A stretch of 64,000 nt of DNA, taken from NCBI RefSeq assembly GCF_954871325.1, contig NC_088777.1, positions 39,099,366-39,163,365 on the forward strand, in the 5' to 3' direction. Positions 11,463-23,600 of this stretch are shown one piece after another. The position numbers and the translations under genes were made by a program. The notes beneath the pieces were generated by a model. It was not told the DNA's origin, made no database searches, and was given only the letters and a program-made list of their open reading frames with translations. The stretch comes from Gordionus sp. m RMFG-2023 (Eukaryota; Nematomorpha; Gordioida; Chordodea; Parachordodidae). Within the stretch, counting starts at the first letter, position 1. Every line of letters starts with the position of its first letter.

Positions 11463-12180
11463 GGGTTACACATGCATCGATTTTTTGGCACGATTCAATA
11501 GAAACACCTCAACAATTCGGCAGAAATCCTAAAAATAAACAAATATTCAAATATTGCTAACATAATTCTTATCCCACTTATTTCACCAATACTTTTGAAG
11601 TTTATGGTGAGGAATTCCTTAAATTTATCACATTATCAAGGAGAAAATTAAACCAGATAATTGGCGATCGTAATGAAGCCTTCTATTTACAAGCCATTAC
11701 AATGACTATCATCAAAGTAATTGCATTGCTATTTATGTTCCATGTAGCAATGCTAGTACATCTCTTAATTGTTTTTTTTTAATTAAATTTTCATGCAATT
11801 GTTTTATTTATTTTAAATTTTCATACATATGCGCTATATTTTTATAATCGTTAATTTATTATATGACCGTTTTAAATTCGTTTTTAATAATAAACAGTAA
11901 AAAAAATATAAAAAATAATTTTAATATTGAAATAGTTATTTTCTTGCTTATTTCTTTAAATATTTAAATAATTTTAACTGTAAAATTTTTTGAACCAATC
12001 CCACTGAACCCGCTCCAATCCCACAAACCTGAACCCGAATTGAACTCTTTTTAAAATCTCAACTTGAACCAGGCAAGTTTAAGGTTTAATCCCTGGTAGT
12101 GGGTAATCGTAATACTATATGATGTATTATAAACATAAAATAATTATTTATTGTTAAATCCTTAAATTTTACATAATTTT
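11463..12180. repeat. AT-rich spacer with a repeat end near 11990-12105
   Basis: 11990-12105 carries gaaccyg/gaaccc words (cactgaacccgctcc, cctgaacccgaattgaac, cttgaaccagg) and ends aatccctggtagtggg. Similar gaaccc and tttaaggtttaa words appear at 45495-45790. I take it as a decayed hAT-type terminus. The rest is A/T runs. Confidence 0.4.
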
Positions 12181-12213
12181 ATTTAAATATTGTTTTTGCA
12201 CCAATATATTGAC

Positions 12214-12645
12214 AAGAATGTCAAAAGATATTCCATCAAATATTACAATAAATCAATGCAAATGAAAAATGAAAAGTTACAATATGTGAGATCGAAATTC
12301 GGTAATCGAGATGATGGGGCCTTTCCCAAGATTGAAAAATCTGAAAATAGTGCCCATGATAAAAGATTGGCTAAGCCAGTGGAGAAGAAATTCGAAGAAG
12401 GCAAATTAACACCTCTAGATTCAAATGGGCAAAAAAGTAAATTAACATCTATAGATCCAAATGGGAAAAATTGTAAGGATGATGAAAGTGTTCGGGATTC
12501 AAGGTCTATGACAAATATCGGGAATGAATTATTGCTGAAAGCGTCAACATCCCCTGATCGTTCAAACATGCCAAATTTTATGAAATCAATTATGGACTTT
12601 GGTAATAGGCAAGTCGAAAAAATTATGGGGAATTCAAATAAGTAA
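12214..12645 (+). CDS. hydrophilic terminal exon, unknown gene
   Basis: Open from at least 12190 to TAA at 12643-12645 with no ATG at its head. A likely acceptor (attgacaag) gives a phase-0 exon beginning NVKRYSIKYYNKS at about 12214. The product is highly charged, with no membrane segment, and has an internal near-repeat (KLTPLDSNGQKS / KLTSIDPNGKNC). It ends MDFGNRQVEKIMGNSNK. Base composition is clearly coding-like against its flanks, and aataaa follows directly after the stop, fitting a 3' end. An antisense frame is open over the same bases but is Phe/Ser-rich and looks like a shadow. It might be the cytoplasmic tail of an upstream membrane protein; I cannot tell which. No known domain recognised. 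Confidence 0.5.
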   Translation, partial: KNVKRYSIKYYNKSMQMKNEKLQYVRSKFGNRDDGAFPKIEKSENSAHDKRLAKPVEKKFEEGKLTPLDSNGQKSKLTSIDPNGKNCKDDESVRDSRSMTNIGNELLLKASTSPDRSNMPNFMKSIMDFGNRQVEKIMGNSNK

Positions 12646-12674
12646 TAAAATAAAAATATAATTAAGGTAAATTT

Positions 12675-12868
12675 TAATGTTGTTAAAAAGACCATTTCGG
12701 GTCGAATTTTAAAAACGGCCCGATTAAGATTATAACCAAATAATATTATGTAGGCTTAGAGATTTTGCTCATAGTTGTTAGAAAGGTTTGGACATCTATC
12801 TGCTAAACCTTGAGACTTACACAATATTATTTTGGCCAAAACCTTAATCAAGCTTTTTAACAACACCA
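12675..12868. mobile_element. hAT MITE with 8-bp target duplication (family A)
   Basis: The ends read taatgttgttaaaaag and ctttttaacaacacca. They are flanked by an exact 8-bp duplication, gtaaattt, at 12667-12674 and 12869-12876. The inverted repeats continue inward (left gattaagattataaccaaat, right attattttggcc), with about 25 extra bases in the left arm. Noncoding. Related copies are at 20486, 36150 and 53081. It sits 30 bp past the stop of the 12214-12645 exon. Confidence 0.85.
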
Positions 12869-12876
12869 GTAAATTT

Positions 12877-13101
12877 ACTATCTTTGAACTTTTATATAAA
12901 AATATATAATGCTTTCTAAAAATATAAATAGTTATGTTTTTAAATTTAAAATAATTCTTAACAGAAAAATTTATTAATTAAATGGAACACATAATGGTAA
13001 TGCCAAAAACTTAAAATAGGTATGATTATTTTTTAAGGAAGCATACAGATACTCTTCTGGTATGAGTCATTAGGGATAGGAAGAAATTTTACTTTTAAAT
13101 G
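12877..13101. other. AT-rich spacer
   Basis: I see no gene or repeat here. Confidence 0.4.
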
Positions 13102-13324
13102 ATAAGTAATTCTCACATTTTAACTATAATGGGTATCTTTTTGATATAAATGCGTTAAGCGCGTTTCTGCTTAAGAGTTTAATTTTTTATTAAAAAATGT
13201 TTTCTGAGCCAAATTATAAGTGATTCTCACATTTTACCTATAATGGGTATCTTTTTCTTATAAATGCGTTAAGCGCGTTTCTGCTTAAGAGTTTAATTTT
13301 TTATTAAAAAATGTTTTCTGAGCC
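13102..13324. repeat. 114-bp tandem duplication
   Basis: Unit 1 (13102-13215) and unit 2 (13216-13324) are nearly identical, sharing ctcacatttta..tataatgggtatc, aaatgcgttaagcgcgtttc and taaaaaatgttttctgagcc, with only a few differences. The near identity points to a recent duplication. Each unit ends with the bases that form the ATG context of the candidate gene at 13311, so the duplication copies that gene's immediate 5' flank. Only the second ATG continues into a long frame. Confidence 0.9.
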
Positions 13325-14242
13325 ATTTTGCAACTGTTGGTTAGTATCATGTCAATATGGAAGTCAAGAGCTAATCGAATATCATATTTCCACAATTAAT
13401 GATAAGTGTCTATTGCGCTTATTATGGTATGTAATTCTTTTCAGCAGAGCTAAGAAATTTATTTCTTAGGATAAAAAATCGGAAGATTTAAATCAGGCTA
13501 TTATTCGGGGCTTATTAAATTTTAATATCTCTACCAAAGCCAACTGGTAAACATCATTTTGAAACCGTCACGTTATAAAAATTAAACATGTACATAATGT
13601 AGTTTTTTATAAGACTAAAGCCATACCAGAGTTCTAGCGTTTGAGAAACACAACGCTTGATATTACTTATAAAAAATTAATTGTTACTTTATGCTCGAAC
13701 CTTAATACAAATAATCTTTAATCTTTATAAATCTTTTCAGATACCTAAGTTTACAACCGTCAAAACCTTTTTGGATTTTAGGAGGGATAGATAGAAATTG
13801 GTAATAGAATATGAATAATGTGAGTTAAAAAAAAATAATTTAACAAATATCAATTTTGGCTGGACTACGCCAAAAATATCATAAATATGGCAAGATTTGG
13901 GAATAGACTTGCTAATGCTAAAAAAAAAATTTTCTGATAACTTATAAAAGCAAATATAATTACACAAGTTTATTCGATTTTTTGACAATTTTATAAATTA
14001 TTTTAATACATTGGCCATTGCCAGGTAAATTAAAGTATACCTCAATTAAAGCCATTGTTTTTTTAAATAATAGGAAAAATAAAACATCAAAGTCAACCGC
14101 TATTCGACATTCAATTGGGAAATCAGGCCAAAATAGTGAACATTCAATTGAGAAAGATGCAAAACACATTACCCCAAGTCATTCAAAAATTTGGTTAAAT
14201 GCTAAATTTTTGTCTTTTCGATCGTGGGTGCGAAATTTTTGA
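13311..14242 (+). CDS. candidate three-exon gene, unknown protein of about 121 residues
   Basis: Exons 13311-13430, 13470-13546 and 14074-14242 join in frame (366 nt). The first intron is only 39 nt (GTAATT...TTAG); the second is 527 nt (GTAAAC...ATAATAG). The protein starts MFSEPFCNCWLVSCQYG, continues ELIEYHISTINDKCLLRLLW, then EDLNQAIIRGLLNFNIS, and ends with a basic Ser-rich tail (STAIRHSIGKSGQ ... RSWVRNF). If the second donor is not used, translation stops at TAA 13548-13550 after 66 residues. The dense runs of ordinary residues and matching phases support coding; I do not recognise the family. The start could lie further upstream through the acceptor at 13342. It converges with the plexin gene, ending 411 bp away. 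A possible extra exon after the acceptor at 13737 does not fit the phase. Confidence 0.45.
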
Positions 14243-14653
14243 AATATTTTATAGTTATTCTAACTTTATGTCTATTATAAAAATATAGTATTTCTTGGTA
14301 TGGAATTCGTATGAAATAATGAATGATGTATTGTATGATCTTTTTTATATATATGTTAATTGTAGTTTTTATTAGAATCAGTAAACAAATTTCACTAATA
14401 TATAAATGTATTTTTCATGTTTAAAAAATGTTTTAATTCCTTTTATATTTATATTAGTATACACTCTAAAATATTTCATAAATGTATTTTATATTTGATA
14501 TTATAAAAAAGCGATTTTTTGAAATAAATTACATATTATATAAATACTAAGAACAAAATTGCACCGATTTTTATATTAAAAATTATATATTAATTTATTT
14601 TTCGATTTTGAAAATAATCTATTTATTTGCTTGGTAGACGATAAACTTCATAG
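14243..14653. other. convergent intergenic region
   Basis: AT-rich DNA between the stop of the small + strand gene and the stop of the plexin on the - strand. It should hold both 3' ends; several aataaa-like words occur on each strand, so none can be singled out. Confidence 0.4.
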
Positions 14654-17600
14654 TCATACACGTGAAAAGGAATTTTGATATTCTATTAGGTTAGTATTGA
14701 GGTTAGACGAGACAGAAGGAAGTAATGTATACCCGTTTTTGTTCTTGACACTGAATTTGTCGATAGTATCATAGAAGCCAATATTATTTGTTAGGATTTT
14801 GGAAGTGTTTATCAATTTGCTCGACCCAAAATTAGATTGGTTAGTTATCTCTAAAAATATTTTGCTCATGTCACTTCTCTTGCAAGCAAAATTTAGTTCT
14901 AGGCCCTCTAAAATCTTTTTGTATTGAAAAGATAAATTATAATATAATTATTTCAATATTTATTTGCTTTAAATTATTTTAAATGTAATATTCGATATTA
15001 CCTCGATTTTGTACATTAATGCGTATTGAATAATTTGATATATGACTACGGGATAGTTTATATTCCAATTATGTTTCTTAGATATATCAGACATTGATTC
15101 CCTCAACTCGCTATCTTTAACAGTACGCATTGCTTTGATATCAGCATAAAATTTTTGTAAATATTTCCGATAATTCGGAATTTCTTTGGCGTATAATAGC
15201 TTGTTGGATGGTGAATCCTATTCGTTTTAAATATAATTTAAAGCTAATCTTAATAAGTATAATAAACCTTTCCCAATCTTAATTCGGACGTGGAACATGA
15301 GTCCATGAATGTTTGAGCTAATACCGAAAGACTAGAATCTATGGTGTGTGTTTTGTTAACGTCGAATATGAAATCTGGATTTTTTATGATGTTTACCCAA
15401 AATCTTAAAGGCAGGCTTTAATTTTATATGGAGGTTATTTTTTGATAAAATAATAAAATTTTTGTCGATAAGTCAAACATTAAGATGATTTATAAAAATA
15501 GATTAAAACTTAACCAGTTATTTTTCCAGGAGTGTACAACTGCTGGATCCGCGATATTCAGCCTCTCGGCTTGAAAATCCAAATAGTCGAATAAGTATTT
15601 TACAAAGCAAGGTAATTGAGTGTTAGTTGAAAGTACAACTTTGAAAAAATCATCTACAAATTTTTGAATTGTTCCCTTAAAACATATAAAAATTATTAAC
15701 ATATAATAATATATATAAATCATTACGGTGTATATGCCGAATTTTTTTATAGCGACCCTCAGTTATTGTTAGAAATACGAAAAATAATTTAATTAAACTT
15801 TGTCATGATAATTAAATCATGGTCTTCTCTAGAAAAATTATAGAATCGATCCCTTATAAAAGTCAAGGATTTCAGTATATATTTACAAATAATAAATATG
15901 GATATGGAGTGGAAAGTTCCGGCCTTCTTAAATCTGAACGTGAAAAAAATTATGGAACAGGAGTGGAACGATGATTCATAGAACGTTCCTGGAACGCTCT
16001 GAAAAATAATATAAAAATTGTAATTTGATTTATAACAATTATAAATATAATATACTTATATAAGAGATCGTTAAATAAATTCCAGTTTGCTTCACATAAC
16101 AATTTTATTGCCAATTATTTAGTATTTTTGTGTGATTTTTAAGGTTATAAAAGCATTTTTTTTAAATAATTTTATAGGAAACAAAATAATTTTATCTGTT
16201 TTGTTATAAGATTAATATTATATAAGAAGTTTTAAATTTCACTCTAAAGGTCAAATTTATTACCCCAGCATAAAATAATTTATAAATCGATAATGTCTTA
16301 TTAATTAGTGTTGCTAGACCAGCGGGAAGAAAGCTCATTTATATAATATTATTTTGTTTATTTTTTAAAAATAGATCGAGTCGTCTGACAACACTAGTCA
16401 GAGTATGGAACGCGAACATTTTGGAACGCAAAAATTTATTTGTTCCGAGTCCATGATAATAAACAGTTTTACAAAATAGAAAGAAATAAATATAAATTAT
16501 AACATACTTTAGTGGATAGTAATCTAGTCAGAAATATTTCCGATATTATATTATTTGTTGTATTATTCGACGAGCCTTTTTCATTTAAATTTTCGCGGTG
16601 ATTTATCTGTTGTAATTAATTTACTATTTAAAAAACTCTTTTTATATAATTATACCAAATGCCAATAGGTGGGTGCAATATTTTTACTAAATTTTTTATC
16701 GTTATGGCTATTTGTTTGATATTTTTTATGAAGTGTCAGGCCGCCATAATGATTGATTAGTTGGGATTTATTATCTACGCAAAAAAAAATTCCTATTATA
16801 AAACAATATATAAATATTTTTTTTTTACTCATCGTATTAAAATAAGTCGCTTTGGACGATGTCTGGAGATGATCATAATGATTTCCACCTTGTTCCATAG
16901 TATATTGATTATATTGAAGGATTTTGGGATTCGGAGAATCAAAAGGAATTTTTGACGCTATACTTTCATAAGGATTTATTTGAATGGGTGCAAGTATAAG
17001 GGTCGTTCCCTCATTGACTCTGTAATGTTGCAAGGTATTTAGACGCACCCTATTTTTGTTGTACTCGTCTACTAATGATGTATTGTCTTCATCCTTCATA
17101 ATAAACGGACCATATTTTCCGTGTTTCCATACTTATTATTAAATTGAAAAAAAATTTTTCGTAATACACTTTATAAGCCGGACAGACGATAATTGGTAAA
17201 TTTGGTTTTATTAAATTTATTTTACAACTCAGCCACTTATCCCCGGCTTTTTGCGGCCTTGGTTTTTTGTATCTTTTATTTTTTTACGACATAAAAGGTT
17301 ATGCCTAGCCCAGGTTTATATTTTTAAAACCCAGGCCCAGATATACGATTAACAATAAAAATTTCAGCATTTTATTCCTTTTTTCATTTTGAGAGCGTAA
17401 TATATATAGAAAACTAAACTTAATCTTTAATAATCTTGTTACTTAAATCTAAATCCTCTGCATAAGGTCTGTACGAATAAGGGGTGTTCTTATATAACGT
17501 CTCTAACAATTTGTTTTTGACTTGGCTAATGGTGTCGCAATCGTTAACTTTGCAAGAGGAAGTCTGAGAATTTTTATCTTCGCCATAAACCACGTATATA

Positions 17601-20600
17601 TTCTGAAAAAAAATTTAATATGAAAAATTATTTAAAAAAATAATAAATTACTAAATTACCAATGTTTTATAATCCACTTTATCAACTAATAATCGATCTT
17701 CAGACAAGGAATAACGAGCATCGTAAGTTATAGCATCAACGGGTCCTTTATCTATTTGATATTTCAATGCTTTGTAGAGATAAAAAAACGGACTACCCAC
17801 GTTTTCCTATAAAGATTAAAATTATTACTGTAATAAAATATATTCAAAATTGTTTATTTAATTATCGTAATATGTGGGGTTTAATTACACCATGCCCTTT
17901 GATGAATAAGAAATGTACTTTCAAATTACATAAAAACCCAATATATATTACCGTAAAAACATCCCTTTAAGTAGGTTAATTAACTCATAAATAATTATCC
18001 CCTTATATAATTTAATATTACAGTATATTAACTTTTTTTATGAAGTTTAAATAAGGCATTTACTTTGAGATAATCGTACATGTATAACGAAAGACAATTG
18101 GTTAACATTTTTTCGACTACGGATTCTGTTCGCCGCAGGAATAAATGCGGAGGGTTGTAGTGACTCTGGACATTGCTCTGGATAAGTTTGTCTAATAAAG
18201 TCATTAGTATCTCAACGTTGTATTCCGTGTTTTCTAGAAACAAAGTACTCAATAATGAGGCAAGTCGCGTTTTATCTTTGACTGTAAAATTGGGTTGAGA
18301 TTCCAAAATGGTTATAAAATTTGATAAAAAGGTTTTGTTGAACAAAAGGTCTTTAAATTTAGACATAGCTAACGGATTCATATATGCATCACTGTTATGA
18401 TCTTCTCCAAAGATTGCTATATTTCTCAATCCATCCGACCCAAACGAGATTAAATTCTTGTTATTATCAGACTTCATTGCTGAACTATTTTGAAAGAGGT
18501 TCATGGAGGTTATGTCAAAACTCGGAATATATGTTTTAAATGCGATATTCTGATTGTTAGGGTATATAGCCTCTTTATCTAGGGAGGATTTAAAGTGATC
18601 AACATTGAATATGTTATTGGTTGAATCTTTTTTATCGCAATAATCATTGATATTGTTGTTACTTTTTTCGTCCAACATCACTGTTATATCTGAAGAAATT
18701 GACGCATCTTTGGAAGATATCGAGGACGAACTCAAGTCTATCAACAAAGGGGTTTTATTTGAGGAGCTATTCGAATGAAAGTTTTTGCTTATAGTGGCGA
18801 AATTATTCTTTTTGCCATTAAAATTATCCATGCCATTTACATTTCCTTGTCCGTTACTGAAGTTTTGTTGGCCGTACGATAAATGTTGATCGAGAAGGTT
18901 GGTGCACATTTGATAAGGATTCCGTTTAATTTCCTCCTAATAAATATATAGTATTAATATAAATATATTGAAAATCATAAATAATTAAACTTTTGGGTGG
19001 CTTCCAAAGAGTATATTTCTTTCGTAATGATTCATCTCGGAAAAAAATATTTTTGAAATGTAAGTTTTTCGATCAAAGAATGGGATTCCGGAGAGGATTA
19101 TATCATTACTGACATCACTCATATCGGTCTGCAATTCTGCAAAAGCTGAAGAGGAAAAAATATAATATAGATTTATATTTTAACAATTGGCTGACTGTCT
19201 GGCTTGGAGCGAGCTTATCTCCAATCAAATCAAAGCGAAATAAAAGTTTATAATATTGACCGGTAAATTTGAAAACTTATTAAAGATAATTTTAAACTAG
19301 ATGATGAAATTTGCATCATAATTCATAGTAAAATATGAAAATAAACTAATTTACCTTGTTTGCATTCCGATCTGACATTGCTTTCAAGAGTTTCCATTTG
19401 AATTTGAATTCGTTTGTATTCCTTTTCGGCCAATCTACTACGCCGATTAAAAACGAAAAATATTACGAGACTTATGGCAAATAAGAACAATCCAGCGATT
19501 GTTATAAATACCAGCATTGACTTGGGTGGTTTATTTGATATTCTGGCTATTATGGGGGAGTTAAGTGGCAGATATTTTATGTAACCTATATCGACCTTAA
19601 TATCGCCAAATGTGAGCTAAAAAAGAATTGAATAAAAGTTAGGATTACTAATTTGGTATAAAAAAATATCACCATACCCAAACGGGGAGAACTTTTTCAT
19701 TTTGGATCATGAGTCTTTCATTAAATTTCATATCCTTCCCAGATGATTCCTGACTTTCTAAATAGGGTTGAAATATCAAAGCTTCTTTTGGAGGTGGCAC
19801 GCAAACTATACGTGAGTCTGAAATGAGCGTAATTGGGCAAGATTCAAATCCAATCATCACTTTTATATCGTCTAACCATCTCATATTAGCACCCTAATAT
19901 ATGGATGTTATATTTTTTTCTATTATAAATTTTTTTTCTTTACTTCAATAATAATGGATTCTCCAGTAAAAATTTTGACATTATCATGTTCTGAAAAGGG
20001 GTAAAATTTTGGGTCGGGATAGTACGTAAGTTTTGAGGGTAGATGAGAATAATATGATGATATATTCTATGAAAATGATATAAACAACTGTATCAGTGTA
20101 ATAAATTACTCTAAGAGAAACGACATTATCCATAATAAGACCAAAGGTTATTTCATTTGTGTAATTGGAAGTAATCAAATAAGGTAAAGGAGGCGATAAA
20201 CAAATAATGATGGTTGAATTTATTATGTTACATTTCTAAAAAAAAAATATTATTTAAAAAATATATAGAGATTTATATACCACTCTCGCCATATATTCAA
20301 TATTAAATCTGTTTAAATCCAAAAAGATATAAGCATTTGAAACTATGTTCAATGAATTTCCACTTATATATATTTTTCTTCCTCCGCTTTTGATTAAATA
20401 TTTTTAAAAAATTAAATTATAAATATATTTAAAAAAAGAGGGCATCGTTACATATAGTTTTTGCCTCATTTTTGATGTATAAATTAGTGTTGTTAAACGG
20501 CTCGTTCTGAGCCGATAAAAACGGCTAACTCAATATTTTAGCCAGAAAAATATTGACTAAGCCTCGATATTAATATATTTCTATACCTTTTTTCCTTTTA

Positions 20601-23600
20601 TGAGCAAAATATTCAGGCGGGTAATATTTTTCTGGATGAAATATTGAGTTAGCCGTTTTTTAAAATCGGCTCAAAACGAGCCGTTTAACAATAAAATCCT
20701 TAACAAAATATGCAATAATTTATTTAGCATTTATAAAGTAATCTTCACACAAAAAAAGGAATCCTATAACAATATTGGGTATACTAATATTTAAATTATA
20801 TTTTAGGTTTTGTTTATGGTATTCAAATGGAAATTAATTCAATTACCTCATAAAACTTTCTAATGGATATATAGAATTAATGACAGGATCTGGCATAAAA
20901 ACGTAATCTATAGATATAGATTTTTCGAATCTATCAACCTCAAGTTTTAGTGAATTTATTTTTAAGGGGGCTGAGGAAACGGGCTGAGTTAAACAATGCA
21001 AAACGTTCATCTCTTTATTTCCATTTTCAGTAATTTTTGAGTCTTCAACATCCCTAAGATATCTCGGTATGAATAAAAATTAAAAAAATAATTAAATTCA
21101 TACTTTATTATGTGACAAGGTATATAATCGAAATATATTTTTCTCTGAGAGCCAACATCGATATTTTTGCCAATAATCTTAATTACTGTTCCGCCAGACA
21201 TGGGGCCTTTTTCAGGAGTGATAGAGTAGACATCAATATCCTTATTTAATTCAAAGGTAATTATAATATATTGCATTGTATTATATCAAATATAAATGAA
21301 CCTTTTTTCAATCTCAAATTATAAATTAATACAAATTTTATTTCTATGAAATTAACTAAATAAGTAATTTCAAAAAACAGATCTTTTAAAATAAAATTTA
21401 ACTCTAACAATCGTAGAGACTAACTCTACGCCCATATTTGATGCAATTACAACCATGGGAAAATTTTATTTTAATCCAAAACATATTTCATATCAAAAAA
21501 ATTAATCCTACGCTTTAGCCTATATTAAATTTAAGTAGAATCGAGTATTATGTTAAAATTATACAATAATTTTGTTATCTATAGAATCTAATGTTGTAAA
21601 CGAAGTTCATTCTTTTTGAAAAAAATGATAAACGGCGTTACTTTTATTTTTTTACGAATTTTGAACATGAAGGCGTTCCTTTTTTATGACGAACACGTTC
21701 ACGTTCGTTTAATTTTAGAAAATCTTATTTTTATTTATTTGAAAATAAAAAATATTAATTTAATATTAATTCAAATATTTTAAGAAAATTAGCTGTTTCT
21801 TTATCACATTTGAATTTTTTATACCAGCTACTATTTTCAAAATAAGGTGAATTAACATAAAGATGGCCAAAATATAATAATTACTTTAACTTATATTTAA
21901 TATACCAATTACACCTTACCAAATGTAAAATATGTCCAAATCTTCAAGTTCAAATTTAAAGAGTTGAAATTTATTCTTTTTATAGTATAACTATAAAAAA
22001 TCCTGTTAATAATTTATTTTAGATTATTGCATTTCATAGGCTTATTAAATTATGATTATTATTATAAAGTAAGAATCATTAAATATTATATATATTCACA
22101 GATATAAAATAGTTAATATCTTTTTAAATATATCTATTTTTAATGTGATTATTTGAAATTTCGCTATTATTTTTAGGTTTAATAAGGGTTTTATATTTTA
22201 ATAGTTGAACACAATTCAAAGTAAATAAATTTATATATTTTTTATATAGTTGAATTTTTTTTTAATATATAAGAATATTTTTATATTAATTTTAAAATGG
22301 CTTATATATTGTTTTAAAAAATATACGGTATTTATTTATATTAAATTAAATATAAATGAAATTAAAAAAAACACATTTTAAACGAACGTGAACGCGTTTC
22401 TTTTTTTAGAAATGTTTGCAGGTATAATTTTCCATATATAAGGAGAATTTTTATAAATTTTGATTTTTTTTTTTTGCTTTTTTTAGTTATTTTAAAAGTA
22501 TTTTATTAGTTTTTAAAAAAATTTTGGCTTATTTTGTTTGGCAATTAATATTTACCTCATTTTTTCAAGGGGAAAAATGGTTGCCAAAAAGCAAAATAAA
22601 AACGCCACTTATGAAAAAAACCATAGGCAAAGTAACAATAATCAATTTCATATGTTATATATAATTTTTTGAGGGTATATTTGATTTTAAAAAAATTGTG
22701 TTTTTATGAATATTTTTTGGTTATATTTGGTTACCAACTTATTGAATATAGTCGAAGGGTTATTTTTGTAGAACTTCTAATTGATTTATTAGAAATTAAT
22801 ACATTTAAATTAATTCAAAAAATATACCATGTAATCAAAATTGATTTTAGCGACAGAAGGTGATTGATTCCCCAGTTTCAGAGGATTCGAACCTGTTTTC
22901 GAACTGGAAGTTGTTCGGCATATGATCCTATTATCATTTTAAAAAATTAATAAAATGATTGTCAAAACATTTTAATTCTTGTAAAAGGGATTTAATTTTT
23001 TTTAATATTAAGGGTTATTTAAATTTACTTTCTGGATATTTCAAAATTTTCAATCAAACAGGGACTATCGCCGATAGTGATAGATATTTCTTGGTCATAG
23101 TTTTTCATAAGATCGTGTCCTAGCAGTGTGATAAGAGTGCCACCTTCTTTGGGTCCATACAAGGGATACGCCTATATAATATAGAAACATGTATACACAT
23201 ATAGTTTATGATATAGAATAGATATAATTAGCAATAATAATTAGTAATCCCTATAAAATTGCAAAATATTATTTAGTAATTACACACTTTGAATCTATTT
23301 GATGCTTTACAAATGATATTATCCTCCGTGGCCTCATTAAGGCATGCTTAAATTTAATAAGAGTGTGTAAAAAATTTTCAATTGACTAAACGGTTTCTTT
23401 GAGCATAAATTAGTTATTCAGCATTCCCTAAATGATAGGAGCTAGGAACGCCACGGAATTTTAATTGTAAAATATTAATTTTATAAAAATTGATTGTAAT
23501 AATAATACTGATATGATTAAAGGTGCAGGACACTTGGAATGGTGTAAATTATTATTCTCGAAATTTTTAAACGCTGGGTTTAAGTGACATTGATGCGAAT

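Noticed and set aside
12243-12695. 150-codon minus-strand frame opposite the 12214-12645 exon
   Set aside because: It is Phe/Leu/Ser-rich with no family features. It is the antisense shadow of a charged plus-strand exon that has a poly-A signal in place.
13737-13988. Open frames on both strands between the candidate gene's second and third exons, including an exon-like YLSLQPSKPFWILGGIDRN
   Set aside because: The plus-strand segment after the acceptor at 13737 needs a leftover base pair that would make TGA with the preceding exon. The minus-strand frame has no features.
18028-18063. Read-through of the plexin exon into [11 protein letters not shown]
   Set aside because: It resembles the next conserved block by chance, but the true block ([14 protein letters not shown]) is in the exon 17806-17660, and LK|GTAAAT is a good donor.
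20067-20085. A 19-nt intron (gtttat...catag) in the plexin gene
   Set aside because: It restores the frame, but a 43-nt intron (20109-20067, donor GTAATT) does so too. The longer one brings the spacing between DNV and YYPDP closer to other plexins and fits the other introns.
22860-22900. tRNA B-box-like ggattcgaacctg
   Set aside because: It lies within the plexin exon 22927-22828 as ordinary codons; there is no A box or fold.
23285-23345. Minus-strand segment [20 protein letters not shown]
   Set aside because: It looks like part of an IPT domain, but it lies before, not after, the exon it would complete. The exon 22927-22828 ([10 protein letters not shown]) fills that place in phase.
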